Source of the DNA: an uncultured Pelagibacteraceae bacterium
Lineage (GTDB): Bacteria; Pseudomonadota; Alphaproteobacteria; Pelagibacterales; Pelagibacteraceae
DNA length: 64,000 nt
Assembly: GCA_902634775.1 (NCBI GenBank)
Contig: CACPLG010000001.1
Span: forward strand, 62,001 to 126,000
Direction of reading: 5' to 3'
Shown: one piece after another, positions 16,411 through 24,637 of the stretch
How positions within the stretch are numbered: the stretch's first letter is position 1
Layout of the letters: each line of letters begins with the position of its first letter
The notes under the pieces: generated by a model
Seen by the model: the letters and a program-made list of their open reading frames with translations, nothing else
The model's database searches: none
Told to the model about the DNA's origin: nothing
Program-made: the position numbers and the translations under genes

Positions 16411-16446
16411 ATTGACAATAATTATCGATTGCATTATTAGCTACTT

Positions 16447-17088
16447 ATGGGATTCGAATATACAGCATTTTTAAGCTCTTTCTTTATACTTCTTAGAGAA
16501 GGTTTTGAAGCTATGCTTATAGCAATGCTCGTTTTTATTTATTTAGATCGAGTAAAAGCAAGAGACAAAAGACCCGCAGTTTTTTGGGGATTAGCAGGAG
16601 GTGTTTTTGCATCAATTCTAGTTGCAATCGGATTTAAAAAAATTGCAGGTTTAACTCACGCTCACGAGGAACTTTTTGAAGGTGGGGTAATGTTGGTTGC
16701 GGCTTGTATGCTGACTTACGTTGCATTCTTTTGTCACCATGCAAAACAACAAATTGAGGGACAAGTTGATAAAGCAGTAGAAACTGGCAGTTCATTTGTC
16801 TTATCTTTTACAGTTTTTTTAGCAATATTAAGGGAAGGTTTTGAAATTGTTTTATTTTATGCAGCATTATTTGGTTCAGCTATATACAGCCCGGTTCCAG
16901 TTTTAACTGGTGCAGTGGTTGGAATAGTTTCTTTAATTGCTGTATATTTTGGATTAACAAAAATAACTAAACTTATTCCAATTGGATATTTTTTTAGAGC
17001 TTCAAGCATACTTTTAGCTATCCTTGCTATTTATTTTGCATACGAAGGTGTGCATGAGCTTAGTGAAGGAATTCAGCAATTAATCTAG
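16447..17088 (+). CDS. FTR1-family high-affinity iron permease
   Basis: 213 aa with about seven hydrophobic segments. Two REGFE motifs (residues 17-21 and 129-133) are the RExxE iron-translocation motifs of FTR1/EfeU. A His/Glu-rich loop (GLTHAHEELFEG, 68-79) and CHHAK near 96 may bind metal. The protein moves oxidised iron across the inner membrane. Partners such as EfeO, EfeB, a multicopper oxidase or P19 are not adjacent. The ATG lies only 6 nt after the putative -10 and has no SD, so the mRNA may be leaderless. A Fur box just upstream supports iron control. Confidence 0.9.
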   Translation: MGFEYTAFLSSFFILLREGFEAMLIAMLVFIYLDRVKARDKRPAVFWGLAGGVFASILVAIGFKKIAGLTHAHEELFEGGVMLVAACMLTYVAFFCHHAKQQIEGQVDKAVETGSSFVLSFTVFLAILREGFEIVLFYAALFGSAIYSPVPVLTGAVVGIVSLIAVYFGLTKITKLIPIGYFFRASSILLAILAIYFAYEGVHELSEGIQQLI

Positions 17089-17150
17089 ATAATAAAAAAA
17101 ATATTTTTATCAATTACATTTAAAATATTTTCTCTTAGTCAATTTATATA

Positions 17151-17591
17151 TTAGCTTTCCAAAGATTTTAATTTTTTCTTCAGCTTTTCTGGTAGATTTT
17201 CGAACCATACCTTTTCTTGACCTGATACAGGTAGCACCTCTCCGTATTCAACCATTTGGGATGGTTCTAAATCAACAATATAAACCCAAACATTTGATTG
17301 ATCTAATTTGGTTTCTTTCGCTAATAACTTTTTTAATTGATCAATAAGATCGTCTTTGACCTCTTTAGAACGTCCTGCTCTTATTTGGCCATTAAGATAA
17401 ATTTGTTCATCCTTAATAACTTTGCCCCCCATAAAATGACTATTCTTTTTAGTTTCATTAAAAATGACTTGTGCAAAATATGTATTTGCTCCAGTAGTTT
17501 TGCTGTGAATTTTTGTTATACCCTCTGCGATTGATTTTTTTTTAATCTTACCTAATTCAAGGTTTGATGTAATGACTGTGTATGTTGGCAT
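17151..17591 (-). CDS. Tautomerase-superfamily protein (cis-CaaD/4-OT-like)
   Basis: 146 aa. It begins MPTYTV, so removal of Met exposes the catalytic Pro1 of the tautomerase superfamily. The length suits a fused-double 4-OT subunit such as cis-CaaD or Tautomerase_3. IAEGITKIHSKTTGA and AQVIFNETKKN are typical, and NGQIRAGRS provides a candidate Arg. The C-terminal LEPSQMVEYGEVLPVSG matches cis-3-chloroacrylic acid dehalogenase relatives. The substrate is unknown. It is a single minus-strand gene, divergent from thiV and convergent with the iron permease. Confidence 0.75.
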   Translation of the reverse strand: MPTYTVITSNLELGKIKKKSIAEGITKIHSKTTGANTYFAQVIFNETKKNSHFMGGKVIKDEQIYLNGQIRAGRSKEVKDDLIDQLKKLLAKETKLDQSNVWVYIVDLEPSQMVEYGEVLPVSGQEKVWFENLPEKLKKKLKSLES

Positions 17592-17640
17592 TATTTATTT
17601 TAACTAGTAAAATTTTATTTTTCAACTATAATTAATAAAT

Positions 17641-17701
17641 GGGGTGTCTTTAAAGACTGAGATTATACCCATAGAACCTGTCCGGTAATTCAGAAAGGGA
17701 G
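17641..17701 (+). ncRNA. TPP riboswitch (THI box) before thiV
   Basis: The conserved aptamer blocks occur in order: GGGG at 17641, CTGAGA at 17657-17662, ACCC at 17667-17670, GAACCTG at 17674-17680, CCGGTAAT at 17682-17689 and GGGA at 17697. The P3 arm is very short (GTCTTTAAAGAC). The SD of the next gene, GGGAG at 17697-17701, is the 3' end of the aptamer, four bases before the ATG. TPP binding should hide the SD and block translation. No separate terminator is seen, so control is most likely translational. Confidence 0.93.
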
Positions 17702-17705
17702 AACA

Positions 17706-19142
17706 ATGGATAAAACATATTTTTTAAGTCAAACTACATCACTTACATTAGTAATTGTTATAAGTTTAATATTTGTTTCTTTAGGCCTATATAATTCAAA
17801 AAAATACCAAGGACTAAATAATTACTTAACTGCTAATAGAAATATAGGATTATTTTCTTTAACAACAAGTTTAACAGCCTCAGCGCTAGGTGCATGGATT
17901 TTATTTGGTCCAGCTTCGGCAGCTACTTGGGGAGGAATAGGAGCTGTTATTGGATATTCGCTTGGAACAGCTTTTCCAATGTTTTTTTTAATTTATCTTG
18001 GAAAAAAAATTAGAAAAGAATTTCCTAAGGGTTCTTCTTTAATTGAATTTATGCGGAAGAAGTTTGGAAAAAGCTTATTCAAACTTATTTTATTGATGAC
18101 AATTTTTTATATGTTCATTTTTTTGTGTGCTGAAGTAACAGCAGTTGCTGTTTTAATAAATTACATTTCAGGTACAGAGCTTTGGATAACTGCTTTAATT
18201 GTCTTATTATCTACACTTGCTTATACTTTATATGGAGGTTTAAGAGCCTCTATATTTACTGATAATATTCAAATGATCGTCATAGGAGTCCTTTTATTAA
18301 TTTCCTTATTTTATATAAAAAGTTTTATTGGACCTGAATTTTCCTTTGAATTTATAAATAAAAAAAATCCTCAGCTTTTAAGTTCTTCATACATTCCTAG
18401 TTATACTGCAGGTTTGACTTTTTTTATTGCAGTTGCTGCAACCAATTTATTTCATCAAGGCAATTGGCAAAGAGTATATGCAGCAAAAAATTCTGAAACT
18501 TTAAGAAAAAGTTTAATTATATCTTTTTTTATAATAATACCTGTTGTTTTTTATATGGGTTTTACAGGAATGGTCGCCTTTTCATTAGATCCAACTTCTA
18601 GGCCCGATCTTGGATTTTTTATGTTATTGCTAAAAGAACAAAAAGAATTGTTATCGCTATTAATAGTTGTATTAGGGTTAGCTTTAACAATTTCTACTGT
18701 TGATACTTTGGTGAATGCAATATCAAGTCTAATAGTAGTTGACGGTAAAGCGACATTCAAATTTAATAAAAAGATAAATTACTTCAACTTGTCTACATAT
18801 ATTATTTTATTTTTATCTTTTATCTCCTTTATAGTTGCATCTAAAGGATATGATATTTTGTATTTATTTTTATTAGCCGATTTATTTTGTTGTGCGTTTG
18901 TACTCACAGTTTTTTATAGTTTTTACGATAAAAAAATAAATGAAAATACGGCGTATATTTCAATTGTTTTAGGTTTGATTTTGGGATTTTTATTATTTCC
19001 AACACCAGACTTTTCAAAAAGTTTATTAGTTGGAATTATAGCACCTATTGAATTTTTTCCATCGTTTTTAGTTCAAAATTTACTTTTTTGGTCATTTATT
19101 GCCGCAACACTAGGACCAATGATACCTTGGAAAATAAAGTAA
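17706..19142 (+). CDS. thiV: Sodium:solute symporter ThiV, putative HMP (thiamin pyrimidine) transporter
   Basis: 478 aa, about 13 hydrophobic segments, of the SSS family. LTANRNIGLFSLTTSLTASALGAWILFGP is the family's N-terminal region (read from residue 43), and LYGGLRASIFTDNIQMIVIG near 180 is the other SSS signature. It starts directly behind a TPP riboswitch. SAR11 ThiV in this arrangement has been proposed to import the thiamin precursor HMP, which fits organisms that lack pyrimidine synthesis. Substrate is therefore from published association, not from sequence. rseP follows after 19 bp. Confidence 0.88.
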   Translation: MDKTYFLSQTTSLTLVIVISLIFVSLGLYNSKKYQGLNNYLTANRNIGLFSLTTSLTASALGAWILFGPASAATWGGIGAVIGYSLGTAFPMFFLIYLGKKIRKEFPKGSSLIEFMRKKFGKSLFKLILLMTIFYMFIFLCAEVTAVAVLINYISGTELWITALIVLLSTLAYTLYGGLRASIFTDNIQMIVIGVLLLISLFYIKSFIGPEFSFEFINKKNPQLLSSSYIPSYTAGLTFFIAVAATNLFHQGNWQRVYAAKNSETLRKSLIISFFIIIPVVFYMGFTGMVAFSLDPTSRPDLGFFMLLLKEQKELLSLLIVVLGLALTISTVDTLVNAISSLIVVDGKATFKFNKKINYFNLSTYIILFLSFISFIVASKGYDILYLFLLADLFCCAFVLTVFYSFYDKKINENTAYISIVLGLILGFLLFPTPDFSKSLLVGIIAPIEFFPSFLVQNLLFWSFIAATLGPMIPWKIK

Positions 19143-19161
19143 AATCAGTATTATAAATCTA

Positions 19162-20271
19162 ATGCTGAATTTTATATTACCATTTTTAATTCTTATTCTT
19201 GTTGTTGTTTTTATTCACGAATATGGACATTATTATTTTGCAAAAAAATATGGTGTTAAGGTTACTGATTTTTCAATTGGATTTGGAAAAGAAATATTTG
19301 GTTGGAACGATAGCTCTGGTACAAGATGGAAGATATGCTGGATTCCATTAGGCGGCTATGTAAAATTTTTTGGTGATAGAAATGTTTTTTCACAAGCTGA
19401 TCAAGAAGAATTGATTAAAAAGTATGATGAAAAAGAAAGACAAAAACTATTTGTTTTAAAACCTCTTTATCAAAGATCTATAATAGTTGCTGCAGGTCCA
19501 ATAGCTAACTTTTTACTAGCAATACTTATATTTTTCATGATCAATGTTTTTGTCGGTAAAGATTTTACCCCACCAATGATAAGTGAAGTAACTAAAGAAA
19601 GTCCTGCTTATGTTGCTGGACTGGAGAAAAATGACGTAATTTTATCAATTGATAAAAATGAAGTAAAAAGCATTTTGGATGTTTCAAAATTCATAACAAT
19701 GTCCACCTCAGAATCTATTGACTTTAAAGTCTCAAGATATGATAAAGAGATTTTAATAAAAGTAAAACCTCAGACCTTAGATGGTGAAGATAATCTTGGT
19801 AATAAAATTAAAAAAAGAACAGTTGGAATAAAAATTATTCCATATCAAAATACAATTAATCATCAAAAGCTGGGCCCGGCTAAAGCCATTTATTATTCAG
19901 TTTCTGAGGTATATTATGTCACCACCTCAACGTTAAAGTACTTAGGATCTATAATTGCGGGTTCAGGGGATAGCTCTCAATTAGGAGGTCCAATAAGAAT
20001 AGCAAAAATTTCAGGCCAAGTTGCTGAATTTGGAATATTACCATTTTTAAGTATGATGGCTTATATATCTATAAGTTTAGGTTTAATTAATTTATTCCCA
20101 ATACCATTACTAGATGGCGGTCATTTAATGTTTTATGGATTTGAAAAAATTTTAGGAAAGCCATTGAGCCAAAAAACACAGGAGGGTTTTTTTCGAATCG
20201 GAATGTTTTTACTCCTATCATTAATGTTTTTTGCAACTATGAATGACCTTAGAGATTTAGGCCTATTTTAA
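19162..20271 (+). CDS. rseP: Site-2 intramembrane protease RseP
   Basis: 369 aa. The zinc motif HEYGH sits in the first TM helix (residues 19-23). A PDZ domain follows at about 125-200 (ISEVTKESPAYVAGLEKND), and the second zinc motif is in LFPIPLLDGGHLM near the C-terminus, before the last TM. RseP cleaves anti-sigma factors and remnant signal peptides in the inner membrane. The C-terminal SLMFFATMNDL matches the family end. The usual alphaproteobacterial partners (dxr, cdsA, bamA) are not beside it; here it sits between thiV and HU. Confidence 0.95.
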   Translation: MLNFILPFLILILVVVFIHEYGHYYFAKKYGVKVTDFSIGFGKEIFGWNDSSGTRWKICWIPLGGYVKFFGDRNVFSQADQEELIKKYDEKERQKLFVLKPLYQRSIIVAAGPIANFLLAILIFFMINVFVGKDFTPPMISEVTKESPAYVAGLEKNDVILSIDKNEVKSILDVSKFITMSTSESIDFKVSRYDKEILIKVKPQTLDGEDNLGNKIKKRTVGIKIIPYQNTINHQKLGPAKAIYYSVSEVYYVTTSTLKYLGSIIAGSGDSSQLGGPIRIAKISGQVAEFGILPFLSMMAYISISLGLINLFPIPLLDGGHLMFYGFEKILGKPLSQKTQEGFFRIGMFLLLSLMFFATMNDLRDLGLF

Positions 20272-20423
20272 GTATATATAAAGAGCATCAAAAAAACCAA
20301 TAAAATAAGGGTTTATTTATATACAATATCTTGTGTTAAAAACCATATTAAACACCAAAAAAAAGCTTGATTTTAAAGGCATTTTGTAAACTATAGTAAT
20401 TAACCTTTTAAACTGGAGCTAAA

Positions 20424-20699
20424 ATGAACAAAAAACAACTAGTCGCAAAATTAGCAGGTTCTTTAAACCAGAGTAAAGCTGATGCTGAGCGTACTTTTGA
20501 TACAATCACTAATACTATATTAGATGCATTAAAAGGAGACGATTCAGTAAAAATCGCTGGTTTTGGTACTTATAAAGTAGCTAAGAGAAAAGCTAGAATT
20601 GGAAGAAACCCAAGAACTGGTGAACAAATCCAAATCGCAGCATCTCAAAAAGTTAAGTTTTTACCTGCAAAAGCGCTTAAAGAAATATTCAACAAATAA
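20424..20699 (+). CDS. hup: Histone-like DNA-binding protein HU
   Basis: 91 aa, full HU length. MNKKQLVAKLAGSLNQSKADAE is the first helix pair, read here only as far as the dimerisation region; GFGTYKVAKRKARIGRNP near 46-63 is the HU/IHF signature, and the beta-arm GRNPRTGEQIQI follows. The basic C-terminus PAKALKEIFN is typical. HU bends and compacts DNA. A GGAG SD precedes the ATG, and a strong hairpin terminator follows 12 bases after the stop, so it is a single-gene transcript. HU alpha, beta and IHF-like forms are not distinguished here. Confidence 0.96.
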   Translation: MNKKQLVAKLAGSLNQSKADAERTFDTITNTILDALKGDDSVKIAGFGTYKVAKRKARIGRNPRTGEQIQIAASQKVKFLPAKALKEIFNK

Positions 20700-20711
20700 A
20701 TATTTCCTCTG

Positions 20712-20753
20712 AACAGCCTTTATTAATCTAAAAGTTAATAAAGGCTGTTTCTA
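20712..20753 (+). terminator. Rho-independent terminator after HU
   Basis: A perfect 15-bp inverted repeat (arms 20712-20726 and 20735-20749, AACAGCCTTTATTAA on the left) encloses an 8-nt loop. It is followed by a short T-rich run (TTTCT). It lies 12 bases behind the HU stop. The stem is much stronger than its surroundings in this AT-rich DNA. Confidence 0.85.
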
Positions 20754-20847
20754 TATGCAAAACATGCATACCTATATTATCTAATAAACATTAGTTTTTT
20801 AATCTCCTATTTTATAAAGATTGCTTTTTTAACAAGGGAGAAAAATT

Positions 20848-22149
20848 ATGAAAAAACATTTAAAGAAATTAGTTGGTCCCGTAGTAAGTTTATTTTTCTT
20901 ACTAAGCATGACAAGTACTGGTTATGCGGATTCAACTGTTTCAGCAGAAGTAGGATTCATTTTTAATACTTTCCTTTTTCTAGTTTGTGGATTTTTGGTC
21001 ATGTTTATGGCTGCAGGATTTGCAATGTTAGAGGCAGGAAGCGTAACATCTAAAAGTGTATCTGTAATTTGTGCAAAAAATATTGGATTGTTTTCAATAG
21101 CTGGAATGATGTTCTGGCTTTTTGGATATAATTTAGCATATGGAATACCAGAAGGTGGATATATTGGTAGTTTTTTACCATGGTCTGATGCTAGTAAAGT
21201 TGACACTGGTTACTCGGATGGTTCAGACTGGTATTTCCAAATGGTCTTTTGTGCAACAACAGTTTCAATCGTTTCAGGAACATTAGCTGAAAGAATTAAA
21301 CTATGGCCTTTCTTTTTATTCGCAGCAATATTAGCGGGAATTATCTATCCAATCGTAATGGGTTGGCAGTGGGGTGGTGGCTGGTTAGCTTCCGCTGGTT
21401 TCTCTGATTTCGCTGGTTCAACATTAGTCCACTCAACAGGTGGCGCAGCTGCTTTAGCTGGAGCAATATTATTAGGTCCAAGATTAGGTAGATTTACAAA
21501 ATCTGGTGCACCTGCTCCGATGAAACCATTTGCTGCTTCATCAATTCCATTAATCACAGTTGGTATATTTATTTTATGGCTGGGTTGGTTTGGATTTAAT
21601 GGTGGTTCTCAATTAGCTATGGGTACTGCTGATGATGCAATTGCTGTTTCAACAATCTTTATGAATACATTTTTAGCTGGTGCAGGCGGTGTAATGGCTG
21701 CGGCAACAGTTACAAGATTAGGATTTGGTAAAACAGATGTAATTCAAATGTTAAACGGATGTATTGGTGGTCTAGTTGCTATAACCGCAGAACCATTAAT
21801 GCCATCACCATTTGCAGCAATTTTAATTGGTGCTGTGGGAGGTGTAATTGTTGTTTATGGAACGAAACTACTATTCGCTCTTAAAATAGACGACGTTGTA
21901 GGTGCTATCCCAGCTCACTTGTTCGCAGGTATTTGGGGTACATTAGCAGTTCCACTAACAAATCCAGATACAACTTTTGGAGCTCAGTTTTTAGGTGTAA
22001 TCTCAATCAATGTATTTGTGTTTATAGTTGCCCTAGCAGTATGGGGAATTATGAAGAGTACAATTGGTATAAGATTAAGTAAAGAAGCTGAACTCAAAGG
22101 AACTGACGTCGTAGAAACAGGCGTAATCGGTTACGCAATAAGAGATTAA
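20848..22149 (+). CDS. amt: Ammonium transporter, Amt family
   Basis: 433 aa. A signal peptide (residues 1-27, cut after YADS region) precedes 11 TM segments, the usual Amt layout. Visible signatures are AGFAMLEAGSV, the STGGAAALAGAILLGPR segment after the periplasmic gate (His in DFAGSTLVHSTGG), and GAIPAHLFAGIWGTLAVP with the second pore His. Amt conducts ammonia/ammonium, the main nitrogen source of open-ocean SAR11. SD GGGAG is well placed. No GlnK gene is adjacent. Two small dyads, TATGC-7-GCATA (20756-20770 area) and CTAAT-4-ATTAG (20781-20794), lie in the 148-bp leader and might be regulatory. Confidence 0.95.
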   Translation: MKKHLKKLVGPVVSLFFLLSMTSTGYADSTVSAEVGFIFNTFLFLVCGFLVMFMAAGFAMLEAGSVTSKSVSVICAKNIGLFSIAGMMFWLFGYNLAYGIPEGGYIGSFLPWSDASKVDTGYSDGSDWYFQMVFCATTVSIVSGTLAERIKLWPFFLFAAILAGIIYPIVMGWQWGGGWLASAGFSDFAGSTLVHSTGGAAALAGAILLGPRLGRFTKSGAPAPMKPFAASSIPLITVGIFILWLGWFGFNGGSQLAMGTADDAIAVSTIFMNTFLAGAGGVMAAATVTRLGFGKTDVIQMLNGCIGGLVAITAEPLMPSPFAAILIGAVGGVIVVYGTKLLFALKIDDVVGAIPAHLFAGIWGTLAVPLTNPDTTFGAQFLGVISINVFVFIVALAVWGIMKSTIGIRLSKEAELKGTDVVETGVIGYAIRD

Positions 22150-22176
22150 TCATCTCTCCCTCTTGGTTAGACGATT

Positions 22177-22207
22177 AAAAGGCCTCCTAGAAATAGGAGG
22201 CCTTTTT
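22177..22207. terminator. Bidirectional terminator between amt and the peroxiredoxin
   Basis: A 13-bp stem (arms 22177-22189 and 22194-22206, AAAAGGCCTCCTA on the left) closes on a GAAA tetraloop. It is flanked by A-run on one side and TTTTTT on the other, so it can stop transcription from both convergent genes. The U-run overlaps the stop region of the minus-strand gene. Confidence 0.92.
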
Positions 22208-22656
22208 TATTTGTTTGTGATGTAATTCAAAACTTCTTGAGCATGATTTTTTACTCGGACAGATCTCCATTCTTTAATAATCTTTTTGTTTTTGATCAAG
22301 AAACTACTTCTTATTAATCCCATAAATTCTTTACCCATAAACTTCTTCTTTCCCCAAACTTTATATGCCTTTATTGCAATTTTTTTTTCATCAGTAAGTA
22401 AATCAAATTTAATTTTATATTTTTTTTTAAATTTTTTATGACTTTCCAAACTATCTTTTGATATCCCGTACACACTGCAATTATTTTTTGAAAATTTACT
22501 TATAAGATTATTGAAATCCTTTGTTTCTAATGTACACCCAGGGGTATCATCTTTTGGATAAAAATATAAAACAACAAGTTTTGATTTAATTTTGTTTAAT
22601 TCTACAACTTCATCAGAAGTACTAATTAACTTAAAATTCGGAGCTTTTACGGTCAT
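22207..22656 (-). CDS. bcp: Peroxiredoxin, Bcp/PrxQ family
   Basis: 149 aa thioredoxin-fold peroxidase. YPKDDTPGCTLETKDF at 33-48 carries the peroxidatic Cys41 in the TPGCT motif. PrxQ proteins often have a resolving Cys five residues later; here that position is Lys, and the only other Cys near is Cys60 (SKNNCSVYG). It may therefore work as a 1-Cys enzyme or use Cys60. GLIRSSFLI and the C-terminal strand are typical, and the normal length is kept. It reduces peroxides in the cytoplasm. Its start overlaps the upstream glycosyltransferase-like gene by 4 nt. Confidence 0.88.
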   Translation of the reverse strand: MTVKAPNFKLISTSDEVVELNKIKSKLVVLYFYPKDDTPGCTLETKDFNNLISKFSKNNCSVYGISKDSLESHKKFKKKYKIKFDLLTDEKKIAIKAYKVWGKKKFMGKEFMGLIRSSFLIKNKKIIKEWRSVRVKNHAQEVLNYITNK

Positions 22657-23648
22657 TGGCCAATTTTATTTTCTTCCCAAAGTTTTTTTATATCTATAAA
22701 TGGGGATAAACCGTAACTTGAATTAACGTTAGTCATATGTATTGCTAATGATTTAATAGGCGAAATACCAATTTCACTCTCTAAAATTTTATTTAAATAT
22801 TTTTCAAAAGGTTCGTGTCTTTTCTCGCAAGTTTTTTCAAAGTTATCTATATATTTTTGAAACATTTTCTTTGAGATCATAAATGTGCAAAGCATTTTTG
22901 TTATCGTTCGCCAATGTTGTTGACTTCCAATTAATATATTTGTTTTTTCATTATTCATATAATTAAAGGGATAATCGCTTGGACAAACTATAATTTCATC
23001 CTTATGTTGAGAGCTTACTCTTTCATAGGTATTCAACATATCAACCAATGAATGCTCATAATGAAGATAATCATCCTCTACAAAATATATGAGATCAGAT
23101 TTATCTTTATTTGCAACTTCGAAGCATTTTAATAAACTTGAGAGATTTCCAAACGTTTCTTGATTATCTTCAGCTGCTATTTTTTCTTTATGTTCGCTTT
23201 TATCGTGATTAATAATTTCACAGTCTATACCATGGGTGTTTATTAGGTCTTTTAATTTTTTGAGATTTTCATCACTTGAATTGTCATCAATAACTTGAAA
23301 TTTTATCAAAGTATCTGGCTTAAGTTCCTTAGTTTTTTTAATCGATTTAATTACAGAATTTAAACATCTTAAAGCATACTCAATTTTAGGTTTTTCAAAT
23401 ATTCTTTTTTTGTTTTGATCCCAAATTTCAATATTGGTATTTGTTCTAAAAATAATGCTTAAACTTTGAATTTTTCTAGTTAATTTAACTTCACCCAAAG
23501 GTAATACTATCGCCTTTTTAATATTTGAGAGTTCTTCATTTAATTCCTTATTCAAAGTAGGAGAATTAAATTCACTCTGATCAATAATTTCAAAACCTAA
23601 TAATTTAGAAAACTTAATGAATATTTTTTTAAAGATGTTTTTTTTCAT
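22653..23648 (-). CDS. Glycosyltransferase-like protein (GT2/GT-A fold), unknown acceptor
   Basis: 331 aa. YALRCLNSVIKSIKKTKEL, FQVIDDNSSDENLKKL and DLIYFVEDDYLHYEHSLVDML resemble the nucleotide-sugar region and DxD-like motif (EDD) of GT-A enzymes. The middle has CPSDYPFNY and WRTITKMLCTFMISKKMF. The first 70 residues do not match anything I recognise. No membrane segment is visible, so the protein is probably cytoplasmic. It is co-transcribed with the peroxiredoxin gene (4-nt overlap), but no functional link is evident. Sugar donor and acceptor are unknown; possible surface-glycan role. Confidence 0.6.
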   Translation of the reverse strand: MKKNIFKKIFIKFSKLLGFEIIDQSEFNSPTLNKELNEELSNIKKAIVLPLGEVKLTRKIQSLSIIFRTNTNIEIWDQNKKRIFEKPKIEYALRCLNSVIKSIKKTKELKPDTLIKFQVIDDNSSDENLKKLKDLINTHGIDCEIINHDKSEHKEKIAAEDNQETFGNLSSLLKCFEVANKDKSDLIYFVEDDYLHYEHSLVDMLNTYERVSSQHKDEIIVCPSDYPFNYMNNEKTNILIGSQQHWRTITKMLCTFMISKKMFQKYIDNFEKTCEKRHEPFEKYLNKILESEIGISPIKSLAIHMTNVNSSYGLSPFIDIKKLWEENKIGQ

Positions 23649-23676
23649 TTAATCTGATATTACAATATATATAATT

Positions 23677-24060
23677 ATGACAATTAAATCATCCAAAGAA
23701 CTTGTAAATGATGCATTGAAAGAAATCAAAACGATTTCTCACACCGAGGCTTCAAAATTACATAAAAATGGTAGTTGTAATTTGATTGATATAAGGGATG
23801 TAAGAGAGCTTGAAAAAGAGGGAAGAGTAGAAGGATCATTACACATACCAAGAGGAATGCTTGAATTTTGGATTGATCCAAACAGCGCATATTATAAACA
23901 AGGAAAAATCGATCCATCTAAAGAAATAGTTCTTTTTTGTGCAGGGGGATTAAGATCTGCATTGGCAGCAAAATCACTTCAAGATATGGGTTTTAAAAAT
24001 GTATCTCATGTTGATGGAGGTTTTAGTGCTATTAAAGATGGTGACTTTGAAATTAGCTAG
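23677..24060 (+). CDS. Rhodanese-domain sulfurtransferase
   Basis: 127 aa, one rhodanese domain. LIDIRDVRELEKEGRVEGSLH at 36-56, IPRGMLEFW, and the active loop LFCAGGLRSALAA with the persulfide-carrying Cys88. Single-domain rhodaneses carry sulfane sulfur for thiosulfate, cyanide or trafficking reactions. The HIPRGMLEFWIDP segment places it with the small GlpE/PspE-like proteins that follow sulfur metabolism genes, but its neighbours are mixed. Its end overlaps by 8 nt with the convergent DsbA-family isomerase. Confidence 0.88.
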   Translation: MTIKSSKELVNDALKEIKTISHTEASKLHKNGSCNLIDIRDVRELEKEGRVEGSLHIPRGMLEFWIDPNSAYYKQGKIDPSKEIVLFCAGGLRSALAAKSLQDMGFKNVSHVDGGFSAIKDGDFEIS

Positions 24061-24637
24061 AAAATTCCTCTATAGCATAATCTAATCTATCCTGACCCCA
24101 AAATATTTTATCATTACAAATAAATGTTGGTGCCCCAAAGATTTTCCTATCGAAAGCATCTTGCGTAAGTTTGATCAATTTTTCTTTTATCTCTTTTTTA
24201 CTAATGCTGTTTAAAAAATTATCTACATCTATTTGAAGATCTTTCAGTTTTTCTTTAAAATTCTCATCATCAGAGAGATTTATATTGTCTCTCCAATATG
24301 CATCAAAAAAACAATCGATATACTTATCTGATATATCTTTATTCGTAACTAAAGATCCTCTCATTAAATTAAGGGAGCTTATCGGAAAATAATCATTAAA
24401 TTTGAAATCAATCTTGAGTTTTTTTGAAACCATTTCACAGTCTCGTCTCATAAATTCATTTTTATTTTTTATAAAGGCATTTGCTGTAATTCCTGCTAAC
24501 TTATGCAATCCTCCTAAAAGCATAGGACAATAAATAAATTTTATAGAATTTTTTTTTTGAACTTCTCTGATTTTTTTATGTGCTATATAAGTGTAGGGGC
24601 TTGAAAAATCGTAATAAAATTGAATAGATTTAGTCAT
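24053..24637 (-). CDS. 2-hydroxychromene-2-carboxylate isomerase family (DsbA fold)
   Basis: 194 aa. QFYYDFSSPYTYIAHKKI opens the DsbA-like fold; the Ser in FSSPY takes the place of the CxxC and is the GSH-contacting Ser of HCCA isomerase. ANAFIKNKNEFMRRDCEM, FGAPTFICNDKIFWGQDRLD near the C-terminus is also diagnostic. These kappa-GST-like enzymes isomerise aromatic breakdown products or do other GSH chemistry; the substrate here is unknown. The ATG at 24637 overlaps the upstream stop by 8 nt (ATGACTAA). A TTG at 24658 would add seven residues and is rejected. Confidence 0.8.
   Translation of the reverse strand: MTKSIQFYYDFSSPYTYIAHKKIREVQKKNSIKFIYCPMLLGGLHKLAGITANAFIKNKNEFMRRDCEMVSKKLKIDFKFNDYFPISSLNLMRGSLVTNKDISDKYIDCFFDAYWRDNINLSDDENFKEKLKDLQIDVDNFLNSISKKEIKEKLIKLTQDAFDRKIFGAPTFICNDKIFWGQDRLDYAIEEFSS

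Noticed and set aside
20367-20397. TTGATT...TATAGT promoter before HU
   Set aside because: Spacing of 19 bp is at the upper limit and AT-rich DNA offers many alternatives, so it was not listed as a feature.
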